This document shows positions 50,681 through 59,439 of a stretch of 64,000 nt of DNA, piece after piece. Position 1 is the first letter of the stretch; each line of letters begins with the position of its first letter. Source of the DNA: Bog-532 sp963805255 (GTDB taxonomy: Bacteria; Actinomycetota; Actinomycetes; Streptosporangiales; Streptosporangiaceae); the NCBI GenBank assembly GCA_963805255.1, contig CAWDTK010000027.1, positions 1 through 64,000 on the forward strand. The letters run 5' to 3'. The translations under genes and the position numbers were made by a program. The notes below the pieces were generated by a model, which did not search any database, had not been told where the DNA came from, and saw only the letters and a program-made list of their open reading frames with translations.

Positions 50681-52548
50681 TCCGTCTCCCCATGGTCGGT
50701 GAATCCGGCGTCGACGAGCGCCTGAGCGAGAGGATCGCCGCAGACGGTGCAGAGCTGCGGCCCGGCGTTTTTCTCTTGCCCGGCGTCCTGAGAAGGCCCG
50801 GATTCGTCACCGCTTATCACCGCATCACCGCCCGGTTGCGGGGATTGCGGTGATGAGCGGTGATCCTCGCCGGGCTTCTCAGGACGCTGAGATGGGGAAA
50901 TTTCCCACCGCAGCAGCTTCGTATGGCTGTCCCGTCCGGCGGTGAACGTCCATCCGAGCTTGCGGAACGCGGGTGCGAGCCGGTGGAGGCGTGCAGTGAC
51001 GGCGCGGCCATCCTTCGGCCAGTCTCTCGGCGGGCGCCCGTCGCTTGGTGGCTTGATCAGTTCCCGGAGCTGTGCCGACGTGCCTTGGAACGGCTGGCCG
51101 CGGGTAATGGCGGTCTGCATCTGGACGGCGAACGAGTCGCCCGATAGGCCATCGGCGGCCAGCTCGGTGCCGCGGTTGGTGTATCGCGCCAGCCCAGCCG
51201 TACCGAGGATGGCGTCGACGGCAGCCGCGATCTTGGCGAAGTCGGCCATGCGCGGCTTACTTGCCAGCTGGACAGAGGGCAGGTGGCCCAGGACCGCCGC
51301 GGCGAGGTCGAGCAGGGCGCCGAGAATGACAGGGTGCGCCTCGCGCCAGGCGGGCCACAGCTCGTCTTCGGTGAGCCGGGAGCGGGCGTCGATGACCGCC
51401 AGGTCGATGGGCAGCATCCGGTCGGCGAGGTCGGCTTGCATGGCCCCGGTGTCGATGCCGTTGAGGATCACGCACCGGCGGTAGGAGAACACCGCCAGCT
51501 CGCCGTCCGTGTACAGCTTGCGGCGCACGTCGCCGTCGCCGGTGACCGCGCGGCACAGGCTGTCGGACAGCCATGGCTGGATCTCCGAGAGGTTGTCGAG
51601 CGCGACCAGCCACGATCCGGACGCAGCGGTGACCCACGAGTCGGCGTCCCGTGGCGGCTTGCGGACCGGCACCGGGCCCGGGTCAAGCAGTGAGGCGAGC
51701 ACTTTCGCGGCGGTCGTCTTGCCGGTGCCCTGTTCGCCGAAGATGCCCAGTACCGGGTGCGGCAGGTCCGGGAAGAGGACCCCGACCAGCCAGGCGGCGA
51801 GCAACGGCCGGTCAGCCTCGGCAACATTCAGCCAGCGCCACAGCTCGGCGAGGTCGCCGCCGAGCACCGGGTCAGGCAGCGGCCCGTTCAGCGCGGTCCG
51901 CTTGAATAGGACCGGCGCCGCGTCTTCGATAGCCCATCCGGCCGGCGTGATCCGGACGGCCCGCCCGGCCTGGTCGCCGAGGTCGAGCCACAGCGTGCCG
52001 CCGAGCTGCCCGGCCCGCAGGTACAGCCGGGACTCGTCCTCGTCCTGGGCAATGCCGTCGACCACCATCAGCGCATCAGCGAGCGCCTGCTGTCCGGCGG
52101 CGCGGCCGGTCCGGGCGTAGTAGTCGCGGGCCAGCTGGCCGCGCAGTGATGTCTTGCCACCGCGCAGCATCAGCGCCACCCGCGGGCCGTCCTTCGGTAC
52201 AGCGAACGTCTCGCCCCCGTCGCCGAGGCCGAACTCGTACCGCTCGCAAGCGATCTCCGCGAGCTCGGTCGAGGCGGACTTGCGGTCCGGGCCACTCTTG
52301 TCCTCGACGCCGCTATGAGCTTCGCGCACCATGTCATCGAACGAGGTCACGCCGATGATTCGCGTTCGCTTCACGAAGTCACGGGCGACGGCCATCACAC
52401 CGGCGTCGACCCCCGCGGCGATCATTGACCGGATGGCCTCCACTGCCGCCATGGCCCGCTCACTCGTCTCCGCCGCCGCGGCTTTCTCCAGAAGTGCCAG
52501 CGGGTTATCCGGGTCGTAAGCCGCGGCGTCGAGGTCTTCTAGCTTCAC
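50677..52548 (-). CDS. AICE replication ATPase/helicase-like protein
   Basis: 623 aa. A helical N-terminal region, then Walker A FGEQGTGKTTAAK (271-278), Walker B-like LVALDNLSEI (about 314) and a sensor region MADFAKIAAAVDAI. It ends in a CTVCGDPLAQALVDAG zinc-binding tail. It is the intact homologue of the truncated gene at 16466. It starts in an ATGA overlap with the prim-pol. The pair prim-pol plus ATPase replaces a classical Rep protein and would replicate the excised element. Short CACCGC-rich repeats near its 3' end (50805-50870) may be origin sequences. Confidence 0.88.
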   Translation of the reverse strand: MKLEDLDAAAYDPDNPLALLEKAAAAETSERAMAAVEAIRSMIAAGVDAGVMAVARDFVKRTRIIGVTSFDDMVREAHSGVEDKSGPDRKSASTELAEIACERYEFGLGDGGETFAVPKDGPRVALMLRGGKTSLRGQLARDYYARTGRAAGQQALADALMVVDGIAQDEDESRLYLRAGQLGGTLWLDLGDQAGRAVRITPAGWAIEDAAPVLFKRTALNGPLPDPVLGGDLAELWRWLNVAEADRPLLAAWLVGVLFPDLPHPVLGIFGEQGTGKTTAAKVLASLLDPGPVPVRKPPRDADSWVTAASGSWLVALDNLSEIQPWLSDSLCRAVTGDGDVRRKLYTDGELAVFSYRRCVILNGIDTGAMQADLADRMLPIDLAVIDARSRLTEDELWPAWREAHPVILGALLDLAAAVLGHLPSVQLASKPRMADFAKIAAAVDAILGTAGLARYTNRGTELAADGLSGDSFAVQMQTAITRGQPFQGTSAQLRELIKPPSDGRPPRDWPKDGRAVTARLHRLAPAFRKLGWTFTAGRDSHTKLLRWEISPSQRPEKPGEDHRSSPQSPQPGGDAVISGDESGPSQDAGQEKNAGPQLCTVCGDPLAQALVDAGFTDHGETE

Positions 52549-53339
52549 TGCGCGGCCACCTTCCGGGCCGCGCTGGCGACGGTGCGCCGCGCCTCGGCCT
52601 CGGCGAGCCCGGCAGTAACCGCAGCGGCCACCAGGTCATCAAGGTCGCTGTGACCGGACTCGAAGGCCCGGCAACTGGCCCAAAACAAGGCATCGTTTCG
52701 GTTGCCCACCTGCTGCGCGGCGACCCATGCGGCGAGGCTGCCGATGTCACCGGCAGCACGCCCGCGCGGCCTGGCTGACGACGGCTTGGGCGGGTCGAGG
52801 AGCCGGGTAGCCGCCTGCCAGTCAATGCGCCCGCTGGCGCCCGCACGGTGGTCGAGCAGTTCGTATGGCCGGCCGTGAACCCGGCTCGGCGGTGCCAGCA
52901 CGTAGCCGCCCGCCGAGCGGAAGTCGACGTGATGGCGCGGTAGCTTCCCGTTCCGCTGTGCGCTGCCCTCGTAGTAGGAGTGCAGGCCGCCGCTCGGCGT
53001 TTTGACCAGCGCTTTCGCGCCAGCGAGCAGCCCGGCGCGCTTAAGCCGGTTGAACGCTGCCCAGCCGTCGCCATCCGGTTTCACATCGACGTCCAGGACA
53101 TCGGGACCCGGCGCGCCGGTCGCGATCGATACATTCGCCTCCGGCCAGCGGCGCCACCATGCCCGGATCACGTCCGGGTCGGTGGAGGCGTCCAGGCATC
53201 CGCGCGTTCCCCGGAACGGTGCCTTGCACTGGCATCCCTGGCCGCCGGAGCACGACGGGTCGTCTGGCCGGGTCGGGAACGTCGGCCAACCTGTGGCGGC
53301 GTTGGCGAGCGCTGCACTCAGCGCATCCTGTCCGGGCAT
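52545..53339 (-). CDS. Bifunctional DNA primase/polymerase (prim-pol) of element 2
   Basis: 264 aa. Catalytic D-x-D in DVLDVDVKPDG (D83 and D85), TPSGGLHSYYEG with the conserved His, GGYVLAPPSRVHGRPY, and a Cys-rich insert (CSGGQGCQCKAPFRGTRGC, 30-48) like the one in the element 1 protein. The C-terminal WVAAQQVGNRNDALFWASCR is the usual helical extension. ATG overlaps the upstream stop (TGATG). Confidence 0.9.
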   Translation of the reverse strand: MPGQDALSAALANAATGWPTFPTRPDDPSCSGGQGCQCKAPFRGTRGCLDASTDPDVIRAWWRRWPEANVSIATGAPGPDVLDVDVKPDGDGWAAFNRLKRAGLLAGAKALVKTPSGGLHSYYEGSAQRNGKLPRHHVDFRSAGGYVLAPPSRVHGRPYELLDHRAGASGRIDWQAATRLLDPPKPSSARPRGRAAGDIGSLAAWVAAQQVGNRNDALFWASCRAFESGHSDLDDLVAAAVTAGLAEAEARRTVASAARKVAAQ

Positions 53340-53596
53340 CAGGCAGCCTCACTGTCCGCCCGGCCGTAGACGCGGGCGATCATCACCGAGACCCGGTGAC
53401 CGCATCCCGCGCGGCGCACGCCAGCCACGCCGTTGAGTTCCTTTGACCGGCCGAAGTGGTGCGTCCCGCATGTGCGGCACGGGTACGTGTACCACCAGCT
53501 GCGGCGCCTGCCGCCGGGCGCGAATACGCTCGCTGGGGCGAGCGGTGGCCGGGCGCGCCGCCGGGCGATGTCACGCGGCGGATGTACGGTTGACAT
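53339..53596 (-). CDS. Small zinc-ribbon protein
   Basis: 85 aa. YPCRTCGTHHFGRSKELNGV then GCGHRVS gives a C-x2-C...C/H pattern. Very basic N-terminus. It overlaps the end of the HTH gene upstream by 26 nt and the prim-pol start downstream. Unknown function in the replication operon. Confidence 0.65.
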   Translation of the reverse strand: MSTVHPPRDIARRRARPPLAPASVFAPGGRRRSWWYTYPCRTCGTHHFGRSKELNGVAGVRRAGCGHRVSVMIARVYGRADSEAA

Positions 53597-53861
53597 GACG
53601 TCCTTTGGTGAGGGCTGTTGTGGTGTTGTTGGCCGGGTCCCGTGGCTGCGGGCCCGGTCGCTCCATTCCCAGGAGCTGCCGAATCGGCGCCACGGGCACG
53701 ATCAGGTGGCGGCCGACGCGAACGACCGGCACCGGGAAGCGGTCCTCTTTGACCGCTAGGTAGGCCTGCGTCCGGCTCAAGTTGAAGATCGACCCGGCCG
53801 TCTCGACATCCGTTTTCACGCCGAGCGCCCAGACCTGATCGTCAGTCCAGGTGACCTTCAC
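53571..53861 (-). CDS. Excisionase-like helix-turn-helix protein
   Basis: 96 aa. SIFNLSRTQAYLAVKEDRFP followed by VPVVRVGRHLIVPVAPIRQL is the MerR/AlpA-type winged HTH used by Xis proteins. It overlaps the upstream regulator (ATGA-type) and is well separated from the integrase, unlike the xis-int pair of element 1. Confidence 0.82.
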   Translation of the reverse strand: MKVTWTDDQVWALGVKTDVETAGSIFNLSRTQAYLAVKEDRFPVPVVRVGRHLIVPVAPIRQLLGMERPGPQPRDPANNTTTALTKGRHVNRTSAA

Positions 53862-54100
53862 GACGCCTCCCGGTATGGAGCAAGGAGCTTCGCCAGCTCG
53901 GTCAGGCCGAGCACCTCGGCGAGCCGGCCGAGGGCATCGACAGAGAGCTGCCGCTCGCCCCGCTCGACTCGCGACAGGTGCGCAGGGTCGATGCCCGCAC
54001 GCTGGGCTGTCTCCCGCAGGCTGAGCCCGTGGGCGATGCGTACCGCCCTGAGTGGCGGGAGCGACGATCTAGTCGTTGCTGCTGCAAACTCTTTTTGCAC
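53858..54100 (-). CDS. XRE-family repressor, leaderless start
   Basis: 80 aa from the GTG at 54100. LRAVRIAHGLSLRETAQRAG-IDPAHLSRVERGERQLS is a complete five-helix XRE domain. The GTG is chosen because a promoter (TTGACT at 54131-54136, 17-bp spacer, TAGTGT at 54108-54113) places transcription start on or next to it, with no ribosome site. First gene of the minus-strand replication operon and divergent from another XRE gene; likely the element's main switch. Confidence 0.82.
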   Translation of the reverse strand: MQKEFAAATTRSSLPPLRAVRIAHGLSLRETAQRAGIDPAHLSRVERGERQLSVDALGRLAEVLGLTELAKLLAPYREAS

Positions 54101-54225
54101 GGAGCCGACACTACTTACGCCATGCCCTGGAGTCAACCGCTCCGTACGCCAGACCCGGCCAGATCACAACGAAGTTTGCACTGCTGTTGACTCACGGCCA
54201 TGGGCGGGGCAAACTAGCGAGCGTG
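54098..54225. promoter_or_regulatory. Divergent leaderless promoters between two XRE regulators
   Basis: Leftward: TTGACT (54131-54136, minus strand), 17 bp, TAGTGT (54108-54113), then 7 nt to GTG. Rightward: TTGACT (54187-54192), 17 bp, CAAACT (54210-54215), then 7 nt to GTG at 54223. Neither start has a Shine-Dalgarno. The two transcripts would begin at or beside their start codons and the promoters are back to back. Confidence 0.75.
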
Positions 54226-54741
54226 CCGGACACCATCAGCGTCAGTCAGCTAGTGGGCTACAACCTGACGCGCATCCGTAAGGCGCTCGGACTGTCCCAG
54301 GAGCAGGCCGCCGAGCGCCTCGCGCCGTTCCTCGGCGCCCGCTGGTCAAAAACCGTCTATTCGCTGGCCGAGCGTTCCTACGACGGGAAGCGCATCCGCC
54401 AGTTCACGGCAGCCGAACTGGCGGCGTTCGCCCTCGGGTTCGGCGTTCCCGCCTGGTACTTCTATCTGCCGCCGAAGCCCGAGGACCGGAACGCTGATGG
54501 CGTCGTAGTCGGCGAGCGCTTTATCTCCTGGGGCGGCCTGTTCGACATCGTGATCGGCAGCGAGCAGCGCGGCGCCATACAGCTCCGGCTAGACGAACTG
54601 CCCGTCAGCGAGCAGCCAGGGAACGCGCACGCGCTCGTCGCCGCTGGGCTCGCCACGTGGGCCCGGGTCAATCCCGCTGGTGAAGTCACCCGCTACGACG
54701 CGGACGCCGGGGAATTCAAGCCCGAGGACGAGACGCCATGA
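54223..54741 (+). CDS. XRE-family HTH regulator upstream of integrase
   Basis: 172 aa from the GTG at 54223 (leaderless). LTRIRKALGLSQEQAAERLA ... TAAELAAFALGFGVPAWYFY is the HTH of actinomycete immunity-type repressors, followed by a C-terminal domain (LFDIVIGSEQRGAIQLRLDE). Its stop overlaps the integrase ATG (ATGA), so regulator and integrase are co-expressed. Confidence 0.85.
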   Translation: MPDTISVSQLVGYNLTRIRKALGLSQEQAAERLAPFLGARWSKTVYSLAERSYDGKRIRQFTAAELAAFALGFGVPAWYFYLPPKPEDRNADGVVVGERFISWGGLFDIVIGSEQRGAIQLRLDELPVSEQPGNAHALVAAGLATWARVNPAGEVTRYDADAGEFKPEDETP

Positions 54742-56081
54742 AGGGCTCCACGTTCAAGCGCTGCACCTGCGCCGAGGGGCGGAAGTGCCCGCGGCTGCGG
54801 GAGCGCCGTCACGGCACGTGGGGGCTGGACCGGCGGATCCTGACCAGCACGGGTACCCGGACGCTGCGGCGCAACGGCTTCGAGACGCAGAAGGCGGCCG
54901 AGGCCGCGCTCGAGCGGGTCAATGACCTGATCAAGCTGGCCAAGGGTGACAAGCGCATCGAGGCCAAGATCGGTGACATGGTGTTCGACCGCTCGAAGCG
55001 CGGCGGCGAGCTGCCGGCCGTCGAGGACGTCAGCCGGCGCCTCGGCCTTCAGCGTGACCTGGCTACCTCGGAGACGTTCGGCGTCGCGTGGCAGACGTGG
55101 CTGAGGGGCAACCGCGAGGCGCGGCCGTCCTACGCGCGCAGCCTGGAGCAGATCGGCCGGAACTGGCTCCTGCCGGTCCTGGAGGACGTGGAGGTCGACC
55201 GGCTCGGCGGCGTGCAATGCCAGATGGTCTTTGAGCGCATCTGGGCGTTCAATGATGAGGTGCTGGCAGCACACGAGGAGGACCGGGCCCCGGTCCTGGA
55301 CGGTGATCTCCGCGAGCGCCCGAAGTACGTCGGCGTGGCGACGCAGCACAGGATCTTCGCAGCGCTGCGGGCGTTCCTGAACTTCCATGTCAAGGTCGTG
55401 CACACGATCGCGTTCAACCCCATCTATGCGGTGCGCCTGGAGCCGGAGGAGCGGGAAGAGGCGCAGCGCTGGAGCGGCGCCGAGGCGTACCGGTTCCTCG
55501 CGGCCACCGCGGGCGACCCGCTCGGGCTGATGTTCCGCATCATCGTCCTGTGCGGCGCCCGGCGGGCCGAGGCGATCGGCTTCCGCTGGGCCGGCGCCGA
55601 CCTGGACGCGGGGTTTCTCACTGTCGCGCGGGTCATCCTCCAGCTCGGCGGCGACGTCATTGAGGGCAACGCCAAGACCAGGACCAGCATCCGGAAGATC
55701 TGGCTCGATGACGTCACCATCGCCCTGCTGCGCGAGCACCGGAAGGCGCAGCTTGCCGACCGGCTCAAGGCAGGCGAGATATGGCAGGACGACGACCTCG
55801 TGTTCTGCCGCGGCGACGGTACGCGGTGGACGCCGGAAACCGTGTCGCGGCGCTGGAAGGCGCTCGCGGAGAAGGCGGGCGTGCCGGTCATACGGCTGCA
55901 CGAGGGGCGGCACAGCGCCGCGAGCCTGGCGCGGGACGCCAAGGTGGATGACGAGATCCGCCGGAAGACGCTCGGGCACGCCGACCGGAAAATGACATCG
56001 CACTACACCCACATCGAGGCCGAGGCGCACCGGGCGGCACAGAACGCCGTCGCCACGTACGTCCAAGAGGCGGGATCATGA
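54738..56081 (+). CDS. Tyrosine recombinase integrase of element 2
   Basis: 447 aa. An N-terminal Cys-rich, arm-binding region (CTCAEGRKCPRLRERRHGTW), SAM-like domain (AWQTWLRGNREARPSYARSL), and catalytic residues: CGARRAEAIGF (Arg about 274), IRLHEGRHSAASLARDA (H-x-x-R about 386-389), KTLGHADRKMTSHYTHIEAE (His and Tyr, about 413 and 422). It lies 93 bp from the tRNA-Ser target, with GCGTCCAT arm-like sites in between. Confidence 0.95.
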   Translation: MKGSTFKRCTCAEGRKCPRLRERRHGTWGLDRRILTSTGTRTLRRNGFETQKAAEAALERVNDLIKLAKGDKRIEAKIGDMVFDRSKRGGELPAVEDVSRRLGLQRDLATSETFGVAWQTWLRGNREARPSYARSLEQIGRNWLLPVLEDVEVDRLGGVQCQMVFERIWAFNDEVLAAHEEDRAPVLDGDLRERPKYVGVATQHRIFAALRAFLNFHVKVVHTIAFNPIYAVRLEPEEREEAQRWSGAEAYRFLAATAGDPLGLMFRIIVLCGARRAEAIGFRWAGADLDAGFLTVARVILQLGGDVIEGNAKTRTSIRKIWLDDVTIALLREHRKAQLADRLKAGEIWQDDDLVFCRGDGTRWTPETVSRRWKALAEKAGVPVIRLHEGRHSAASLARDAKVDDEIRRKTLGHADRKMTSHYTHIEAEAHRAAQNAVATYVQEAGS

Positions 56082-56087
56082 CCGCCC

Positions 56088-56136
56088 GCGTCCATTCTGC
56101 GTCCATACCGGGCCCGGTCCGGGGCTGTGCGTCCAT
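56088..56136. repeat. Candidate integrase arm sites, right end of element 2
   Basis: Three GCGTCCAT copies (56088-56095, 56099-56106, 56129-56136) between int and tRNA-Ser, the first two with the same 11-bp spacing as at 20942 and 49092. Confidence 0.6.
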
Positions 56137-56174
56137 TGCCGGGAGTACCGTCATAGACGTTCGTGCTGGTCAGC

Positions 56175-56262
56175 GGAGGGCGTGGGATTCGAACCCACGA
56201 GAACGCTCACGCGCTCTAGCGGTTTTCAAGACCGCCGCCATCGGCCACTAGGCGAGCCCTCC
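56175..56262 (-). tRNA. tRNA-Ser (anticodon UGA)
   Basis: 88 nt. Acceptor stem GGAGGGC/GCCCTCC with discriminator G, anticodon arm GCGGT-CTTGAAA-ACCGC (anticodon TGA), a long class II variable arm (AGAGCGCGTGAGCGTTCT), T-arm GTGGG-TTCGAAT-CCCAC. CCA is not encoded. Its 3' end is the attachment site of element 2, and integration has kept it intact. Confidence 0.97.
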
Positions 56263-56297
56263 TGTGCGCCTACCGTACGCCGCCGACCGGCTCGCCG

Positions 56298-58565
56298 TCA
56301 TGGATGCGCCGGGGCGGTCCGCTGCAAGGCGCGGCGCGGCCACGCGAAACCGTCGCCGACCGTGGCCGCCAGCCGCAGGTAGGCCTCGGTCGTCGCCGGG
56401 CTGAGCTGCTCAAGCTCGACCTCGGCGCCCTCCTCCAGGTGGGCGTCGTAGGGAATCCGTACGACGGCGCGGCACCGCGCGGCGAAATGCTGCTCCAGGC
56501 GGTCCAGGTCCACGGTGCTCTTACTCCGCGGGCGGATGGTCGAGAGCACAACCACTGCGTTCCGCACCAGGTCGCCGTAGTCGTGGGCGTCCAGCCAGTC
56601 GAGGGTCGCGCTCGCGGAGCGTGCCCCGTCAACCGACGGGGAACTGACCAGAACGATCTGGTCGGCCAGGGCGAGCACGCCGGTCATCGCGGAGTGCAGC
56701 AGGCCGGTCCCGCAGTCGGTGGTGCAGATGGAGTAGTAATGCTCCAGGACGCGGGCGACGTCACAGTAGTCTTCCTCGCTGAACGCGACGGATACGGCGG
56801 GATCGCGGTCGGAGGCCAGCACCTCCAGCCTGCTGGACGCCTGTGAGGTGAAGGCCCGCACGTCGGCGTAACGGTGCACCTGCCGCCGTTCGTTCAGCAG
56901 ATCCCTGACCGTGGCCGACGTCTCCAGCCGGACCTTGTCCGACAGCGTGCCCCGGTCGGGGTTCGCGTCCACCGCGATGACCCGGTCGCCGCGGAGGGTG
57001 GCCAGCGTGGCCCCCAGCCCGACGGTTGTCGTGGTCTTGCCCACACCGCCCTTGAGGCTCATGACGGCGACCCGGTGGTGACCGCCCGCGACGGGCGTCC
57101 GGGCGCGCCAGATGAGCTCGCGGCGGCGCTGCGAACTGGCTGACTCACCGACCCGGACCAGGCCGCCGGTGGCCCGGAAGACGGTCCGGCGCCAGCCGGC
57201 GCCCGGGGCCGGGCGCTTGCCATGAAGCAGCGCCTCCGCCGTCAGGCTGTCCGCCGTCTCGCGTTCCTGAACGCTCTCGGCGTCCGCCGTCAGCGGCGAA
57301 AAGTCCTCATCGTCGACGTCTGGCCCGCTGGGAATGTGGGGCACATTGGGCACGCTGGGCCTCCGTGCGGAAGCACCGGGTGGCAGCGGGCCAGACGGGG
57401 CTCCCCCGGGGGGAGGGTAGCCCCGGCCAGGCGCCGTTCGGGCCGACGGCATGACGGGGGGCTGAGGGCGCGAGGGCGGCGCATCCGCGGCCGCCGGGCC
57501 GCCACGTAGCCCGACGCCGCGCACACCGTTCTCCGCGGCTACGGCGCGATGCTGTCCCGACGTGCCAGAGAAGCGCCGATGGTCGCCGGCAGGCTGGCCA
57601 TGCTCTGCGGGCGGCGGGATGCTCTCCTCATCCTCGGGCGCGTCGTCGCGGTAACCGGGCGGCTCGTCGGGCTCGTTGCGGTAGCCCTGCTCGGCGGCAC
57701 CCAGATCCGGAAGCGGCTCGACCGGAGGCGGTGGCGGGGCGAACCCGTATGCTTGCGGGGAAGGCAGCCCGTAGTCGGTCAGCGCATCGCCGGCCACCTC
57801 GTCTTCGGAGCCGTAGGGCCGGTAGGCCGGGTATGGCGACGCGCCCCCGTGGGGCGCCTGGCCGGGACGGGCGCCCGGGGGTTCCTCTTCGGGCAGCGGC
57901 GGATAGGGCGATACGGGCGGGTACCCATGCTCCGCAAATCCTGCCCGCCCCGGCTCCACTCCTGCCCGCCCCGGCTCAGCGACGTCACGGGCCTGCCCAT
58001 TCGGTCCCGGACCGCTCACCACCGGACCGGGGACCGGGCCGGGCTCATCCACCACGTCATGCTCACGGCCTGCGCCGGGTTCGGCCACCCGGGGCTCGCG
58101 TGCCATGTCATGCTCAGCCGCCGCCGGCCGGTAGGGCGGCGCTCCCTGCGGGTGAACCGAGGAGAACGGATTGGGCCCGGGTGGCAGGTACGGCTCGAAG
58201 TCATCGTCCTGGCGCTCGCCGGCCTGCGCCGCCGGCTGTTCCCCGGCCGCCGGCTGTTTCCTGGCCGCCGGCTGTTTCCTGGCCGCCGCCGGCTGCTCTC
58301 CCGCCACCGCCGGCTGCTCCCCCGCAGCTGTTGGGTGTTCCCCGGCGGCCGCGCTCAGGCTGGCATCGTTGTCGGGCCCGGGACCGCTTCCCGCCGGGCC
58401 GACCGCAGGCGGGACGGCTTCCTGCGCCGCGCCGGAGCTCCCCGGCCGTTTGCTGCCGCTGTCGAGCCTCCCGTTGTCCGCGTGCTGCGCCGGTGGTCCT
58501 GCGGGCATGTCGTCACGTCCGCCTTCTGCCGCCCCAGCTGGCATGTCGCGGTCATCGGTCGCCAC
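56298..58565 (-). CDS. MinD/ParA-like ATPase with long Pro-rich N-terminus
   Basis: 755 aa. The first roughly 480 residues are low-complexity Pro/Gly/Ala/Glu with short KQPAA-GEQPA repeats, probably disordered and cytoplasmic. The C-terminal ATPase has a deviant Walker A KGGVGKTTTT (about residue 503), VIAVDANPDRGT, and TTDCGTGLLHSAM. This resembles actinomycete MinD-like proteins found near type VII secretion or polar-growth genes, which position membrane machinery. It is separated from the AICE by the tRNA and is not part of it. Confidence 0.85.
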   Translation of the reverse strand: MATDDRDMPAGAAEGGRDDMPAGPPAQHADNGRLDSGSKRPGSSGAAQEAVPPAVGPAGSGPGPDNDASLSAAAGEHPTAAGEQPAVAGEQPAAARKQPAARKQPAAGEQPAAQAGERQDDDFEPYLPPGPNPFSSVHPQGAPPYRPAAAEHDMAREPRVAEPGAGREHDVVDEPGPVPGPVVSGPGPNGQARDVAEPGRAGVEPGRAGFAEHGYPPVSPYPPLPEEEPPGARPGQAPHGGASPYPAYRPYGSEDEVAGDALTDYGLPSPQAYGFAPPPPPVEPLPDLGAAEQGYRNEPDEPPGYRDDAPEDEESIPPPAEHGQPAGDHRRFSGTSGQHRAVAAENGVRGVGLRGGPAAADAPPSRPQPPVMPSARTAPGRGYPPPGGAPSGPLPPGASARRPSVPNVPHIPSGPDVDDEDFSPLTADAESVQERETADSLTAEALLHGKRPAPGAGWRRTVFRATGGLVRVGESASSQRRRELIWRARTPVAGGHHRVAVMSLKGGVGKTTTTVGLGATLATLRGDRVIAVDANPDRGTLSDKVRLETSATVRDLLNERRQVHRYADVRAFTSQASSRLEVLASDRDPAVSVAFSEEDYCDVARVLEHYYSICTTDCGTGLLHSAMTGVLALADQIVLVSSPSVDGARSASATLDWLDAHDYGDLVRNAVVVLSTIRPRSKSTVDLDRLEQHFAARCRAVVRIPYDAHLEEGAEVELEQLSPATTEAYLRLAATVGDGFAWPRRALQRTAPAHP

Positions 58566-58875
58566 AGGTCGCTCCCCCGATTTCTTTTCTCATGGTGGGA
58601 CAATGTCAACCCTGTGCGGGCAGGGTCTCATTGCTTACAGCGGAAGCCTAGGCCAACGGTGTCGGTTGCCATAGAGCTAGGCATTCATCACGCGCCGTCG
58701 CAACCCATACCGGAAAAAATACACATAGGAGTGATATATGCGGCTGTGGTTGTCACCGAGCCTGGCGACCAAACCGGGAAGCTGCTCCTGGTGAGATAAG
58801 CAAAGATGGGAGCGTGGCGGCGGAAAGACGGCCCTCGCGGTCCGGCACGGCAGATCAGTCCGACACACTAGGAAA

Positions 58876-59439
58876 ATGAGCAACGGGATGAACGCAGACT
58901 CCGGGAACCGCCCCAACGTGGTGGTGGTCGGTCCCGACGGCATGCCGGTCGAGGGTGCCTCGCTGGGCGACGACGGCGAGCAGATGGGCAGCTCGGAGCG
59001 ACCGGTCACGGAAATGGTCGAGCAGCCGGCCAAGGTCATGCGGATCGGCAGCATGATCCGTCAGCTGCTGGAAGAGGTCAGGGCCGCGCCGCTGGACGAG
59101 AAGAGCAGGGCCAGGCTCAGGGAGATCCACCAAAGCTCCATCAAGGAGCTCGAGGACGGGCTCGCTCCGGAGCTCGTCGACGAACTGGAACGGCTCTCCT
59201 TTCCGTTTGCCGAGAACGAGCTGCCCAGCGAGGCGGAGCTGCGGGTGGCGCAGGCGCAGCTGGTGGGCTGGCTCGAAGGGCTGTTCCACGGCATCCAGAC
59301 GACGCTGTTCGCGCAGCAAATGGCGGCGCGCGCGCAGCTTGAGCAGATGCGGCGGGCGCTGCCACCCGGCCTGGGCCAGGTACCAGGAGAGGACGCCGGG
59401 CGGCCGGGGCCGCCCGGCGCATCCGGGCCTTACCTGTAA
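58876..59439 (+). CDS. bpa: Bacterial proteasome activator Bpa/PafE
   Basis: 187 aa; a second ATG at 58888 is possible. The DUF2587 core is helical: SMIRQLLEEVRAAPLDEKSR, IHQSSIKELEDGLAPELVDE, LSFPFAENELPSEAELRVAQ, WLEGLFHGIQTTLFAQQMAA. The protein ends in GPYL, the HbYX-like tail that opens the 20S proteasome gate. Bpa forms a dodecameric ATP-independent ring that feeds unfolded proteins such as HspR to the proteasome. Divergent from the MinD-like gene; its stop overlaps the convergent pheA stop by 10 nt inside a short palindrome. Confidence 0.95.
   Translation: MSNGMNADSGNRPNVVVVGPDGMPVEGASLGDDGEQMGSSERPVTEMVEQPAKVMRIGSMIRQLLEEVRAAPLDEKSRARLREIHQSSIKELEDGLAPELVDELERLSFPFAENELPSEAELRVAQAQLVGWLEGLFHGIQTTLFAQQMAARAQLEQMRRALPPGLGQVPGEDAGRPGPPGASGPYL

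Larger units (their letters stand above)
20766..56174. mobile_element. AICE element 2 (about 35.4 kb) integrated at tRNA-Ser(UGA)
   Basis: Bounded by the partial tRNA repeat (20766-20824) and the intact tRNA-Ser (56175-56262). It contains a transfer module (21092-26434), cargo (26678-47938) and a minus-strand replication/regulation operon plus integrase (48047-56081). GCGTCCAT repeats lie near both ends. Conjugation by a single FtsK-type translocase moving double-stranded DNA is the known AICE mode. The element carries at least three secondary insertions. Confidence 0.85.
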
